From Rhodospirillales bacterium (GTDB taxonomy: Bacteria; Pseudomonadota; Alphaproteobacteria; Rhodospirillales; Casp-alpha2), in NCBI GenBank assembly GCA_021775095.1, contig JAJFII010000109.1:1-40177 (forward strand): DNA of 40,177 nucleotides. The letters run 5' to 3'. The notes below the pieces were generated by a model. That model did not search any database. It was not told the origin of the DNA and was given only the letters and a program-made list of their open reading frames with translations. Below are positions 1 to 8,725 of the stretch, piece by piece. Position 1 is the stretch's first letter; each line of letters opens with the position of its first letter. The position numbers and the translations under genes were made by a program.

Positions 1-14
1 CTGGGCATATTCGA

Positions 15-34
15 GCCTTGTTTTCGCACAAGGC
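15..34. repeat. Inverted repeat downstream of fliJ
   Basis: Seven-base arms (GCCTTGT and ACAAGGC) with a six-base loop form a stem-loop about 170 bases beyond the fliJ stop. No clear T-run follows on either strand, so a terminator role is only a guess. The rest of 1-204 contains a short CCCCTTGGGG palindrome and no gene that I can see. Confidence 0.3.
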
Positions 35-204
35 GTGAGCTTACGGACAAACCCCTTGGGGCGGGGCGCTTTATCTCTCTGGCTTCGTTGAAAAAACTTG
101 AAAACCGTGGGGTTTCCTGCGTCTTCCCGCCTAACCGATAAGATAAATCGCCTCCGCAGAATGGATCAAATTAAGGGGTCCTGACCCTAGTCGAATCAGA
201 ATTT

Positions 205-621
205 TTATTTGCGCTCGTGATTTTGCAATGCGAGTTCATCCAACAGACTTTGTTGTTTTTTTTCAAGTTCCGCCGCTTCCCGTTTTTCTCGTTGTCGATG
301 GATAATTTCGAACTTTTTGAGTTCCCGATAAGCCTCGTTTAAATCGTCCCGGGCGGCTTGTACTTGCTTTTCCATCTCATTGATATCGGATTTGAATTGG
401 TCACGCCGACTGATCACCCCATTCGCGTAGGTACCATAAAATAACCCGGCTTCCTGCGGCGATTGCTGAGCCACACTTTGTTCATTCAAGACTTCCTCTT
501 CAAGCGCCGTCAGGCCATCCTCCAAAGCAGAAATTTGCGACAGTCGTTCTCCCAATATGCGGCGTTTTTCGTCAACCTTCCATTCGTTCAGGCGTACTAA
601 GGATTTAAGGCCTTTCGCCAT
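205..621 (-). CDS. fliJ: Flagellar export chaperone FliJ
   Basis: A 138-residue, highly charged, almost wholly helical protein, predicted as coiled coil from about residue 20 to the end. Composition (Glu, Lys, Gln, Arg) and length fit FliJ, the stalk-like component that inserts into the FliI ATPase ring of the flagellar type III export gate and escorts substrates. It lies directly after fliI, with which it shares one base in a TAATG stop/start overlap (619-623), so translation is probably coupled. FliJ is poorly conserved, so the call rests on length, coiled-coil character and position after fliI. The start is fixed by the overlap. Confidence 0.85.
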   Translation of the reverse strand: MAKGLKSLVRLNEWKVDEKRRILGERLSQISALEDGLTALEEEVLNEQSVAQQSPQEAGLFYGTYANGVISRRDQFKSDINEMEKQVQAARDDLNEAYRELKKFEIIHRQREKREAAELEKKQQSLLDELALQNHERK

Positions 622-2003
622 TAACCGGCGGCCCCTTCAGGCGGTGTCGGTTGAGACGCCGCGTCAGACGGCTGTATCGTCAACCCAAGAATATCTGCCA
701 GCATATGATAACAGGCATCGAGTTCGGTCGCTTCGCCTATCTCCTGCGCCAGAAACGATTCCAGGGGTTCGTGATAACGTATCGCTTCATCGATCTGTGG
801 ATCAGTCCCGCGTCGATAGGCACCCAAACGAACCAGTTCCGCCATATCTTCGTAAACGGCCATCAACTGTCGGGCACGGGCGATTAGGGCATTTTGATCT
901 GCCGTATTACAACCCGGCATGGTTCTTGAAACGCTGCGCAGGATGTTTATTGCCGGATAACGTCCGCGTTCGGCAATTTCACGTTCCAGAACAATATGGC
1001 CATCCAAGATTCCGCGAACGGCATCTGCAACGGGTTCATTGTGATCATCACCCTCAACCAATACGGTAAAAAGTCCGGTGATGCTTCCCTGCCCTTCAGC
1101 GCCCGGGCCCGCCCGTTCCAGTAAACGCGGCAGTTCAGCAAAAACCGACGGTGTATAACCCTTGCTGGTCGGCGGTTCTCCGGTTGACAGGGATATTTCG
1201 CGTTGCGCCATGGCAAAACGGGTCACGCTATCCATTAAACACAAAACCTGTTTGGGTTGATCGCGAAAAAACTCGGCGATGGCCATTGTCATGTAAGCGG
1301 CTTGCCGGCGGACCAACGGCGATTCATCGGACGTGGCGACAACGACGACACTTTTTGCCAACCCGTCTTCGCCCAGATGATCTTCGATAAATTCGCGCGC
1401 TTCCCGCCCCCGTTCACCGATCAGCCCAATGACCCCAACCTCGGCATTTGTGTGCCGGGCCATCATCGAAAGAATACTTGATTTGCCAATTCCGGACCCG
1501 GCAAAAATGCCCATGCGTTGACCTTGGCAGCAGGTCAAAAATGTATTGATAGAACGCACCCCCAAGTCGAGCTTTTGGCCGACCCGTTGGCGGGTATGAG
1601 AAGGCGGCGGTGCGTTTCTTATGGGGTAACCGGTCGCCCCTACGGCCAGCGGCCCCTTACCATCGATCGGTTCACCAAAGGCATTAATGACCCGCCCCAG
1701 CCATGCCATGGTGGGGTAAATGGACGGGTCCGCATTACCAACCTGCGCCCGACACCCCATTCCGATTCCATCTAATGAACCAAATGGCATTACCAAAACA
1801 TTGCCATTTGCAAATCCGACAACCTCACAGGTAACAGGCACATTGGAACGTGTCGAGATAATGCAATGGTCGCCAATGGATAAATTGCCTTGAACACCAC
1901 CAACTTCAATCAGTAGTCCAACAATGTTTTTTACCTGTCCATAGACATCATACGCAGATAAGTGATTGATTTCGCTAACTATATTTGAACCAAACCCGCT
2001 CAA
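621..2003 (-). CDS. fliI: Flagellum-specific ATPase FliI
   Basis: A 460-residue F1-type ATPase that energises flagellar protein export at the inner face of the membrane. The Walker A loop AGSGIGKS is at residues 168-175, GERGRE at 196-201, and the Walker B region with LMDSVTRFAMAQRE near 256-270. The FliI-typical SxSTGEPP segment follows. Length matches the family (about 440-460). The initiation codon is TTG (2001-2003), and a strong GGAGGT Shine-Dalgarno lies five bases upstream (2009-2014), which decides the start. fliJ follows with a one-base overlap. The gene is divergent from ctrA across a 199-base promoter region. Confidence 0.95.
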   Translation of the reverse strand: MSGFGSNIVSEINHLSAYDVYGQVKNIVGLLIEVGGVQGNLSIGDHCIISTRSNVPVTCEVVGFANGNVLVMPFGSLDGIGMGCRAQVGNADPSIYPTMAWLGRVINAFGEPIDGKGPLAVGATGYPIRNAPPPSHTRQRVGQKLDLGVRSINTFLTCCQGQRMGIFAGSGIGKSSILSMMARHTNAEVGVIGLIGERGREAREFIEDHLGEDGLAKSVVVVATSDESPLVRRQAAYMTMAIAEFFRDQPKQVLCLMDSVTRFAMAQREISLSTGEPPTSKGYTPSVFAELPRLLERAGPGAEGQGSITGLFTVLVEGDDHNEPVADAVRGILDGHIVLEREIAERGRYPAINILRSVSRTMPGCNTADQNALIARARQLMAVYEDMAELVRLGAYRRGTDPQIDEAIRYHEPLESFLAQEIGEATELDACYHMLADILGLTIQPSDAASQPTPPEGAAG

Positions 2004-2008
2004 TACAC

Positions 2009-2014
2009 ACCTCC
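2009..2014 (-). promoter_or_regulatory. Strong Shine-Dalgarno for TTG-initiated fliI
   Basis: GGAGGT on the reverse strand, five bases before the TTG at 2001-2003. It is the best ribosome-binding match nearby and supports the rare start codon for fliI. Confidence 0.75.
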
Positions 2015-2165
2015 GTCTGAACCCGGCACTTCCTAACCACCCACTTGTTGCAGCCTAATATGCGCAACCAGCACTTAAGTTATCGTAAAATTTCATATCT
2101 TAATGGCAGGGACATTAATCGTTATTGTCTGCAGCCCTTGCACAAATCCACACTGAGGAATATGG

Positions 2166-2180
2166 TTAACAGAATCTTAT
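2166..2180 (+). promoter_or_regulatory. Candidate CtrA box upstream of ctrA
   Basis: TTAA-N7-TTAT matches the known CtrA full site TTAA-N7-TTAA with one mismatch and lies 22 bases before the ctrA start, also within the fliI upstream region. A weaker TTAA-N7-TAAA stretch is near 2075-2089. The position suggests autoregulation of ctrA and possibly control of fliIJ. This is inference from the motif. Confidence 0.5.
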
Positions 2181-2190
2181 TTGACGTCAA
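2181..2190. promoter_or_regulatory. Perfect 10-bp palindrome TTGACGTCAA before ctrA
   Basis: The perfect palindrome abuts the CtrA box and ends 12 bases before the ATG. It could be an operator or could overlap the ribosome-binding region. No regulator is assigned. Confidence 0.35.
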
Positions 2191-2202
2191 GAGGCTAATA
2201 AT

Positions 2203-2910
2203 ATGCGGGTGCTTCTGGTAGAAGACGATCCAACCACACAACAGAGCATCAAAATGATGCTTGAATCTGCAAGTATGGTGGTTGACGCCACCGAACTGGG
2301 AGAAGATGGTCTGGAAATTGGTAAACTTTATGATTACGACATAATCATATTGGATTTAATGCTGCCGGATATTGACGGCATGGAAGTTCTGCGTCGCCTG
2401 CGTGACGCCCGTGTGGTGACGCCGGTATTGATTTTGTCGGGCCTTACGGAGTCTGAAAACAAAGTCAAAGGACTTGCCAGTGGTGCCGACGACTATTTGA
2501 CGAAACCTTTTAATAAAGCGGAATTGATCGCCCGCATACAAGCGATCGTTCGGCGCTCCCAGGGTCACTCCCAGTCGGTAATCGAGACAGGGAAACTGAC
2601 TGTCAATCTTGATGCCCGTTCCGTTGACGTTGGCGGTCAGTCCATACATTTGACCGGCAAGGAATATGGCATTCTCGAATTATTGTCCCTGCGTAAGGGC
2701 ACCACGCTAACCAAGGAGATGTTCTTAAATCATCTTTATGGAGGCATGGATGAGCCTGAACTGAAGATTATAGATGTCTTTATTTGCAAGTTGCGCAAAA
2801 AACTGTCAACGGCGACGGATGGCGATAATTATATCGAAACCGTATGGGGTCGTGGATATGTAATGCGGGACCCTGAGACGGAACAGCCACCAAAGCAGGC
2901 CAGCGCCTGA
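2203..2910 (+). CDS. ctrA: Response regulator CtrA
   Basis: A 235-residue OmpR-type response regulator. Receiver domain at 1-120 with acidic residues E7, D8, D9, phosphoacceptor D51 and the TKPF lysine near 105. Winged-helix DNA-binding domain at about 125-228, including the [17 protein letters not shown] and [19 protein letters not shown] segments, which are almost identical to Caulobacter CtrA. In Rhodospirillales CtrA mainly activates flagellar and chemotaxis genes and receives phosphate through ChpT, encoded 6 kb away. The C-terminus ends in Ala-Ser-Ala after a Pro/Gln-rich tail, rather than the Ala-Ala of Caulobacter that marks CtrA for ClpXP. A CtrA-like box lies just upstream. Convergent with cheR, 16 bases apart. 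Confidence 0.96.
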   Translation: MRVLLVEDDPTTQQSIKMMLESASMVVDATELGEDGLEIGKLYDYDIIILDLMLPDIDGMEVLRRLRDARVVTPVLILSGLTESENKVKGLASGADDYLTKPFNKAELIARIQAIVRRSQGHSQSVIETGKLTVNLDARSVDVGGQSIHLTGKEYGILELLSLRKGTTLTKEMFLNHLYGGMDEPELKIIDVFICKLRKKLSTATDGDNYIETVWGRGYVMRDPETEQPPKQASA

Positions 2911-2926
2911 TTTAGGGCGACGGTCC

Positions 2927-3742
2927 CTACTTGCCGGTCAGTTTGTAAATTCCACGCTGACCGGGAACAGGCTCAAACTTATCGGTTATACCAAGCACGG
3001 TTTCTGCGCCGCCAAGGAATACCACCCCGTCTTCGGGGAGCATTTTGGCGATGCGCTCCAAAACTTGTTTTTTGGTTTCCTGATCAAAGTAAATGAGTAC
3101 ATTGCGGCAAAACACCACATCGAATTGACCAAGCGGCGCAAAATTGTCCAGGAGATTATACTCCCGATATTTGACCATTTCCTGGATGTCGCGGTTTATT
3201 TGCCAATATTCACCGTCCTTGCTGAAATATTTTACAAGCAACTGGATAGCGAGGCCCCGTTGTACTTCAAACTGGCTGTATCGACCACTTTTGGCGCGTT
3301 CGAGAATATCGTTTGAAATATCTGTGCCGACGATTTCTGGTCGCCACCCCGTCAACTGTGCAGCCGCCTCTTTGAGTAAAATTGCCAGGGAATAAGGTTC
3401 CTGACCACTGGATGCTGCAGCGCACCAAATACGAAAGGACCTTTTACCGGCACGGGACTTGATCAGGTGCGGCAAAACATTGTCGCGGAAAATATCGAAG
3501 GGTTTTACATCACGAAAAAAGAACGACTCGTTTGTCGTCATCGCCTCGGTTATGTCAATCAGCAGATTTTCGCTCGGTGCCATACGAACTTTACTCAGGA
3601 TGTCATCCAAGTCGTTAAGTCCGTGTTTCCGTGCAACTGGGGTGAGCCGGCTTTCCAGCAGATAGGCCTTTTCATCTCCCAGAACCAACCCGGATCGATC
3701 TCTCAAAATTTTGCGGATCAGATCAAAATCTTCTGGTTTCAT
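2927..3742 (-). CDS. cheR: Chemoreceptor methyltransferase CheR
   Basis: A 271-residue SAM-dependent protein-glutamate methyltransferase acting on chemoreceptor cytoplasmic domains. N-terminal helical domain at 1-65, then the catalytic domain with MTTNESFFFRD at 68-78, SAM-binding CAAASSGQEPYS at 107-118 and the CRNVLIYFD motif in the last third. Length is standard. It overlaps the cheB stop by four bases (ATGA), so it belongs to a reverse-strand unit with cheB, and adaptation enzymes are co-produced. No receptor gene is in the window, so the receptors must be encoded elsewhere. Confidence 0.95.
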   Translation of the reverse strand: MKPEDFDLIRKILRDRSGLVLGDEKAYLLESRLTPVARKHGLNDLDDILSKVRMAPSENLLIDITEAMTTNESFFFRDVKPFDIFRDNVLPHLIKSRAGKRSFRIWCAAASSGQEPYSLAILLKEAAAQLTGWRPEIVGTDISNDILERAKSGRYSQFEVQRGLAIQLLVKYFSKDGEYWQINRDIQEMVKYREYNLLDNFAPLGQFDVVFCRNVLIYFDQETKKQVLERIAKMLPEDGVVFLGGAETVLGITDKFEPVPGQRGIYKLTGK

Positions 3743-4866
3743 GCTCTGCCCTTAGCTACAAAATTATTAATATAAGTTGCGATCTCGTTGATCGGAAGCA
3801 CGGCACTACAGATTCCCTGGGCCGCCGTCGCACTGGGCATTCCCCATACGACACTTGTTTTTTCATCTTGTGTAATAACCGTTCCCCCGCCATCGGCGAT
3901 AACTTTAGCACCGCGACTCCCATCAGACCCCATCCCGGTGAGAACCACGGACAATACGCGGGGGCCAAATACCTCAGAAATGCTTCGAAACATAGGATCA
4001 ACCGCCGGGCGGCAATAGTTTTCTGGAGGATTCTGGTTCAAGCGAATGACTTTATTTGCCGCTTGGGATTCCACAACCATGTGATAATCGCCAGGTGCCA
4101 AATAAATATGCCCCGGTTGTATCACTTCTCTGTCAATCCCTTCCGTGCATTCACGGCCAACTGAATTTGTAATGTGTTTGGCTAAAATCGTCGTAAACGA
4201 TGCTGGCATATGCTGGGTGATTAATATGGGGACTCGTACGGCTGGGGATATGTTTTTCAAGACTTCGAACAAGGCTTGCGGGCCCCCTGTTGAGCTGCCA
4301 ATCGCGACGATTTCCGGCGGAAATTTAGCCGGCGATGGGCGCAGCTGAATATTACCGATCGCATTCGCCAGGCGCGAACGCGTAGCTGTTTCTGTTCGGA
4401 GTTCGCTTGTCGCCTGAGGCCTCGGTCTGGTTGCAGGAATCAAAGGGTGTCGGGACGGGCCAAGGGCCTTGATTTTCTCAATTATATTATCGCGAAATTC
4501 ACTGGCACCGCCAATTTGTGACGTCGACGTCGGTTTTGGCACATAATCTGCCGCCCCCATTTTCATCGCTTCAATACTTATTTCGGCATTTTTCGATGTC
4601 AACGTCGAGGCCATTACGACTTTCACTTTGGGGTCAATTTCCATCAGTTTCGGCAGCGCCGTCAACCCATCCATGACAGGCATTTCAATATCCAGAACGA
4701 TAACGTCAATGCCGCCGCTGGCCAGTCGTTTAACTGCCAACTCTCCGTTACTGACGGATGCGACGACTTCTATGTTGGCTTCCGTATCAATCATCCTTTT
4801 GATTAGGCCACGAATAACCGCGGAATCATCAACCAGCATCACGCGAATCATTCGACTATTACCCAT
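3739..4866 (-). CDS. cheB: Chemotaxis methylesterase/deamidase CheB
   Basis: A 375-residue CheB: receiver domain (residues 6-125, D13/D14, phosphoacceptor D59, KPT lysine near 112), a linker of about 60 residues, then the CheB esterase domain (about 180-370). The catalytic triad region is visible as GSSTGG (Ser), TQHMP (His) and GMGSDG (Asp). It removes methyl groups from receptor glutamates and is activated by phosphate from CheA. Its end overlaps the cheR start. The ATG is at 4864-4866; a second ATG at codon 6 (MIRVMLVDD) is an alternative start. Confidence 0.95.
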   Translation of the reverse strand: MGNSRMIRVMLVDDSAVIRGLIKRMIDTEANIEVVASVSNGELAVKRLASGGIDVIVLDIEMPVMDGLTALPKLMEIDPKVKVVMASTLTSKNAEISIEAMKMGAADYVPKPTSTSQIGGASEFRDNIIEKIKALGPSRHPLIPATRPRPQATSELRTETATRSRLANAIGNIQLRPSPAKFPPEIVAIGSSTGGPQALFEVLKNISPAVRVPILITQHMPASFTTILAKHITNSVGRECTEGIDREVIQPGHIYLAPGDYHMVVESQAANKVIRLNQNPPENYCRPAVDPMFRSISEVFGPRVLSVVLTGMGSDGSRGAKVIADGGGTVITQDEKTSVVWGMPSATAAQGICSAVLPINEIATYINNFVAKGRA

Positions 4867-4928
4867 ACTAATTTATTGAGGGCCAACACGACTTCCTTTG
4901 AGGCAGGTCGCATGATTAACCAGCCCGT

Positions 4929-5294
4929 TTACAGAAGACCGACCTGAGAAAATTTCGCCTGAATAATTTCACTATCAAAGGGTTTCATAATGTACTCATT
5001 GGCACCCGCTTCAATAGCCTTTTGTATATGTTCAATGTCATTTTCCGTTGTACAAAAAACCACAATTGGACCGTCTCCGCCTGGCAACGCGCGCAGTTCC
5101 ACAAGATATTGCAAGCCGTCCATAACGGGCATATTCCAGTCAAGAAGGACCGCATCCGGCAGTTCTTGTTTGCAGACATCCAACGCTTCAAGGCCATCTG
5201 CGGCCTCAAGAGTTTTAAAACCTAACTCCTGAAGAATTTTACGGGCCACCATGCGAATGACTTTGGAATCGTCAACTATAAGACAAGATTTCAT
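4929..5294 (-). CDS. cheY: Chemotaxis response regulator CheY
   Basis: A 121-residue single receiver domain with D8/D9, phosphoacceptor D52 in the LLDWNMPVMDG segment, the conserved Thr pair in FCTTEN and a lysine in IMKPFD. No output domain. When phosphorylated it binds the flagellar switch or acts as a phosphate sink. It sits between cheA (205 bases upstream) and cheB (62 bases downstream) on the same strand, which supports the chemotaxis call over a generic single-domain regulator. The cheA-cheY gap (5295-5499) shows no further gene. Confidence 0.9.
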   Translation of the reverse strand: MKSCLIVDDSKVIRMVARKILQELGFKTLEAADGLEALDVCKQELPDAVLLDWNMPVMDGLQYLVELRALPGGDGPIVVFCTTENDIEHIQKAIEAGANEYIMKPFDSEIIQAKFSQVGLL

Positions 5295-5499
5295 TTTTAC
5301 GAAAATTCTTTCATTTTTAACGAGCTTACATCCAATGCCTCAAAACAACGCCTCTTACATCTGTCCCGGACACCCATTATTATGCAGCCCAACAACGGCC
5401 CGCGCAAGCTGCCTAAGTCGCAATCGTAAACCGAAAATCGGTGCGCCGGAAATCCGGATTTACGATGCCCTTAGCCCTCTGCACGACATCCTAGTCGGT

Positions 5500-8478
5500 T
5501 CACGGTTCCGGATGGATCGCTAGGGCAACGGTTTGCGCAAGACTTGAAACAAGAGCTTCACGATCAAATTTCGCTACGTAATCGTCAAACCCGGCCTGCC
5601 GCCCCTTGCTTAAGTCGCTTTCCGATGCGTTGCCAGACAAGGCAACCATTGGGGTTTTCTGCCAACGCTCATCTCCTCTGACGGCTTCAGCGAATTCGAA
5701 TCCATTCATGCCGGGCATTTCAATGTCACTAATTATGACGTCAAATTTCGCGCCGCGTTCCCGTAATGCCAAGGCTGCATCTCCGGATTCCGCTGTTATC
5801 ACTTCCCACCCGGCGACCGACAAAAGCGGCGACAGGAGGTTGCGGAAAAATGGGCTGTCATCCACCAACAGGGCGCGACGACCGCCCTCCGCGCCACGGT
5901 AGGACGTAGAGTCGGCGGTACCAAACCAATCGGCAAAGGCTTTTGTAAGAAAGTATCCCGCATCGATAATATCGGTCGCCTTGCCGGCAACAACGGCACT
6001 GCCAACCAATCCAACGGAATTGGTCGCTAATTCAATTTTAAGGCGATCTTCGACAATATCGACGATCTCATCAACGACAAGTCCCATGGAACGTTCCTGG
6101 TCCGTAAAGACCAAAATCGGCTGGCGGCCTTCCGTTTTAAACGTATGGTTTGTATCAAACGGAACAAGCGGCATCAATTGGCCCCGGTATTGAACCATAA
6201 CTTCCCCATGGGAAATCTCGGCCGTTGCCATATCAATTTCTTCGAGGCGCGCGACCAGAGCCAGGGGCACAGCTTTGAGTTCATTAGCACCGGCCCTGAA
6301 GACCAACAGTGAGGTTTTTTGGTCAGAAGCACCGACACCGGCGTTTGAATCGCTGTCAGCTGTCATATCTGTCGCATCCATTTGTCCTGCGGCCGTGGCT
6401 ATTCCATTGGGGTCCAAAATCATAATTACACTGCCGTCGCCAAGGATCGTATTGCCCGAATAAAAAGTAATGTCTCTCAAAATAGGTGCCACCGGTTTGA
6501 CAACAATCTCTTCCGTGTCAAAGACCCGATCGACAATGATACCAAAAGTATTGTTACCGACCTGCGTGACGACAATAAATAATTCATCATTTTCCTCTTC
6601 GGCAACGGCTTCCACTGGATCAGCACGATCTTCTGCAGGGATTTCAGTGTTGGTATCGTCTTTTGGGGTTTCCACCACCTCAACAACCAGCTCTTCAACT
6701 TCTTTTTTCTCTAGTTTTAGGAGTGTCTGCAGGGAAATTAACGGCAACAGCCTGTTGCGCAGCCGCAGAACAGGCGAATCATTGATCATCTCAATTGCAT
6801 TGTCGGAATTTAAGGACGCGCGAACCAGTTCCAGGACGCTAATCTGCGGTATCGCAAACCGTTCATCACAACAAGCCACAATCAACGCGGAAACAATGGC
6901 TAGCGTCAACGGGATCTTGATCGTAAAGGTCGTACCTTTGCCTTCAATGGACTTAAGTTCAACGGTACCGCCTATTTTCTCGATATTGGTACGAACAACA
7001 TCCATCCCAACGCCGCGGCCGGAAACACTGGTGACTTTTTCAGCCGTAGAGAAACCAGCGGCGAATATATACTGCTGAATTTGCTGATCGCTCATACCAG
7101 CCAGTTCCAAATCGGAGACCAGACCATTATCCAGGCATTTTTGCCGGATCCGGTCCATGTTCAATCCTTTACCATCATCGGCGATTTCAATGATGATATG
7201 ACCGCCTTCGTGGAAGGCATTTAGGGTAATTGTCCCTTTGCGTGGTTTGCCAATATCAGCCCGTTCATTCGGCATTTCCAATCCGTGATCAGCCGAATTA
7301 CGAACCATATGGGTCAAAGGATCTTTAATTAATTCCAGAACCTGACGATCCAGTTCCGTTTCGGCACCCAGCATAACGAGGTCGATTTGTTTCCCCGATT
7401 CAACCGACAAATCACGAACAATCCGCGGCAATTTTGCCCAGGCGTTTCCGATCGGTTGCATACGGGTTTTCATAACCCCTTCCTGCAGGTCGGATGTGAT
7501 ATGGCTGAGGCGTTGTAAAGGAACGGTAAATTCACTATCATCCAGCCCGCGAACCATCTGCAAAAGCTGATTTCGCGTAAGGACCAATTCGCTGACCAGC
7601 GTCATCAGATCCTCAAGAACATCAACATGAACGCGGATACTCGATTGCGCCACTGTTGACTCCTTGGATGCGGTTTTTTCTGGCTTTTTGGCAGGAGTCG
7701 CCGTTTTTTCCACCGGTGCAGGAACCTGTGCCACTTCGACCGGTTCCGGCACACCCATTCCCGAATCAGCTGACCGTTCTGCATCAACGTCGGCCTTTAT
7801 TGCAGCTGGCGTTGCCGCTGTCATGCCTGCAGCTTCGGCCTGTTCAACTTCATCGAGCAGTTCCTGAGCGATCGGTGCGCCAAAATCGTTGGTTTGCGGG
7901 CCCGTCGGGCTTTGCTTCCCCGCAGCCACCCCGTTGTCTGGTGCCGCCTCGATTCCGGCAGATTGCGCCTGCATGACTTCGTCGAGCAATTCCTGGGCAA
8001 CTGGCGCGCCAAATTCGTTGGCGGACGGTGTCCCTTCTGCCTTCGCGACAGGCGCTTCGGCAACGGCAGGTGCAGCAGCCGCTGGCGCGGCACCGGCCGT
8101 TCGGCCTTCCGCCATGGCGTTCATTTCTCCAATGATTTCACTGTCTTCCCCGTCGGGCTCTTGACCCGAGGATTCAAGCTCACCCAATAGGTCTCGAATG
8201 GTGTCAATGCAGCGTAAAATCAGGGTCACGGCCTCTGGTGTAACCTGCAGGGCACCGTCGCGGAATTTCCCCAGAATATTTTCACCGGCGTGGGCAACGG
8301 ATTCCAATCGCGGCAGACCTAGAAAACCACAGGTTCCCTTGATGGTATGAACAAGCCGGAAAATATTACCCAATATCGCTTCATCCTGGGGGTCCTGTTC
8401 AAATTTGACCAACTCAACGTCGATTACGGCCAAACTTTCCGACGTCTCTGTTAAAAACTCTGTTAACAGGTCATCCAT
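5500..8478 (-). CDS. cheA: Hybrid chemotaxis kinase CheA with two CheW-like domains and a receiver
   Basis: A 992-residue hybrid kinase, far longer than a standard CheA (about 650-750). Order: Hpt (1-105, H44 in LVHTIKGTCGF); a 180-residue Ala/Pro/Glu-rich linker in place of a P2 domain, with two copies of a FGAPxAQELLDEV motif (156-168 and 199-211); dimerisation helices (281-345); HATPase with HMVRNSADHGLE (390-401), DDGKGL and GRGVGMDVV (488-495); a first CheW-like domain (about 525-690, with a 40-residue acidic insertion); a second CheW-like domain (about 722-855); and a C-terminal receiver (867-987, D873/D874, D918 in ISDIEMPG, K970). It passes phosphate to CheY and CheB. No separate cheW is in the window, so the second domain may replace the coupling protein. 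The start has GGAG nine bases upstream. Confidence 0.95.
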   Translation of the reverse strand: MDDLLTEFLTETSESLAVIDVELVKFEQDPQDEAILGNIFRLVHTIKGTCGFLGLPRLESVAHAGENILGKFRDGALQVTPEAVTLILRCIDTIRDLLGELESSGQEPDGEDSEIIGEMNAMAEGRTAGAAPAAAAPAVAEAPVAKAEGTPSANEFGAPVAQELLDEVMQAQSAGIEAAPDNGVAAGKQSPTGPQTNDFGAPIAQELLDEVEQAEAAGMTAATPAAIKADVDAERSADSGMGVPEPVEVAQVPAPVEKTATPAKKPEKTASKESTVAQSSIRVHVDVLEDLMTLVSELVLTRNQLLQMVRGLDDSEFTVPLQRLSHITSDLQEGVMKTRMQPIGNAWAKLPRIVRDLSVESGKQIDLVMLGAETELDRQVLELIKDPLTHMVRNSADHGLEMPNERADIGKPRKGTITLNAFHEGGHIIIEIADDGKGLNMDRIRQKCLDNGLVSDLELAGMSDQQIQQYIFAAGFSTAEKVTSVSGRGVGMDVVRTNIEKIGGTVELKSIEGKGTTFTIKIPLTLAIVSALIVACCDERFAIPQISVLELVRASLNSDNAIEMINDSPVLRLRNRLLPLISLQTLLKLEKKEVEELVVEVVETPKDDTNTEIPAEDRADPVEAVAEEENDELFIVVTQVGNNTFGIIVDRVFDTEEIVVKPVAPILRDITFYSGNTILGDGSVIMILDPNGIATAAGQMDATDMTADSDSNAGVGASDQKTSLLVFRAGANELKAVPLALVARLEEIDMATAEISHGEVMVQYRGQLMPLVPFDTNHTFKTEGRQPILVFTDQERSMGLVVDEIVDIVEDRLKIELATNSVGLVGSAVVAGKATDIIDAGYFLTKAFADWFGTADSTSYRGAEGGRRALLVDDSPFFRNLLSPLLSVAGWEVITAESGDAALALRERGAKFDVIISDIEMPGMNGFEFAEAVRGDERWQKTPMVALSGNASESDLSKGRQAGFDDYVAKFDREALVSSLAQTVALAIHPEP
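7813..8022 (-). repeat. Duplicated linker motif inside cheA
   Basis: Two copies of about 26 residues (153-178 and 196-221, offset 43) share N-[ED]-FGAP-[VI]-AQELLDEV-x-QA-x-x-AG. They are separated by low-complexity sequence and lie where CheY/CheB-binding P2 normally sits. The strong conservation inside a variable linker suggests a short binding helix present twice. Confidence 0.8.
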
Positions 8479-8648
8479 ACCAGTCGTCTCCTTAAATTAT
8501 TACTTAATCTCCGCGACACAATTGGCGCCGAAATATGCCGAACAACATTGCTGCCGATCGTCCCTAGTGTGCCAAACCTTCACAGCCCTACAGAGGATCA
8601 ACCGGATGCTAAATTAACGAAGTCAAATTACATTTCAATGACAGCGAT

Positions 8649-8664
8649 ATTAACAGACGTTAAT
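8649..8664. promoter_or_regulatory. Inverted repeat ATTAAC-N4-GTTAAT between chpT and cheA
   Basis: Perfect six-base arms around AGAC, 171 bases before the cheA start. It contains two TTAA half-sites spaced by six, one short of the CtrA optimum of seven. It could be a CtrA-related or other operator. The rest of the 247-base gap (8479-8725) shows no convincing gene. Confidence 0.35.
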
Positions 8665-8725
8665 CATCTGGCTTGTTTCCATATGTTTCGGAATGTGATC
8701 GATGACAACGGCTGGTATGCGGGAT

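Noticed and set aside
557-1069. 170-codon frame opposite fliJ and fliI
   Set aside because: Arg/Pro-rich shadow of conserved fliI; no start signal.
6470-7078. 202-codon frame opposite cheA
   Set aside because: Ser/Thr-rich translation typical of a shadow of a conserved kinase domain.
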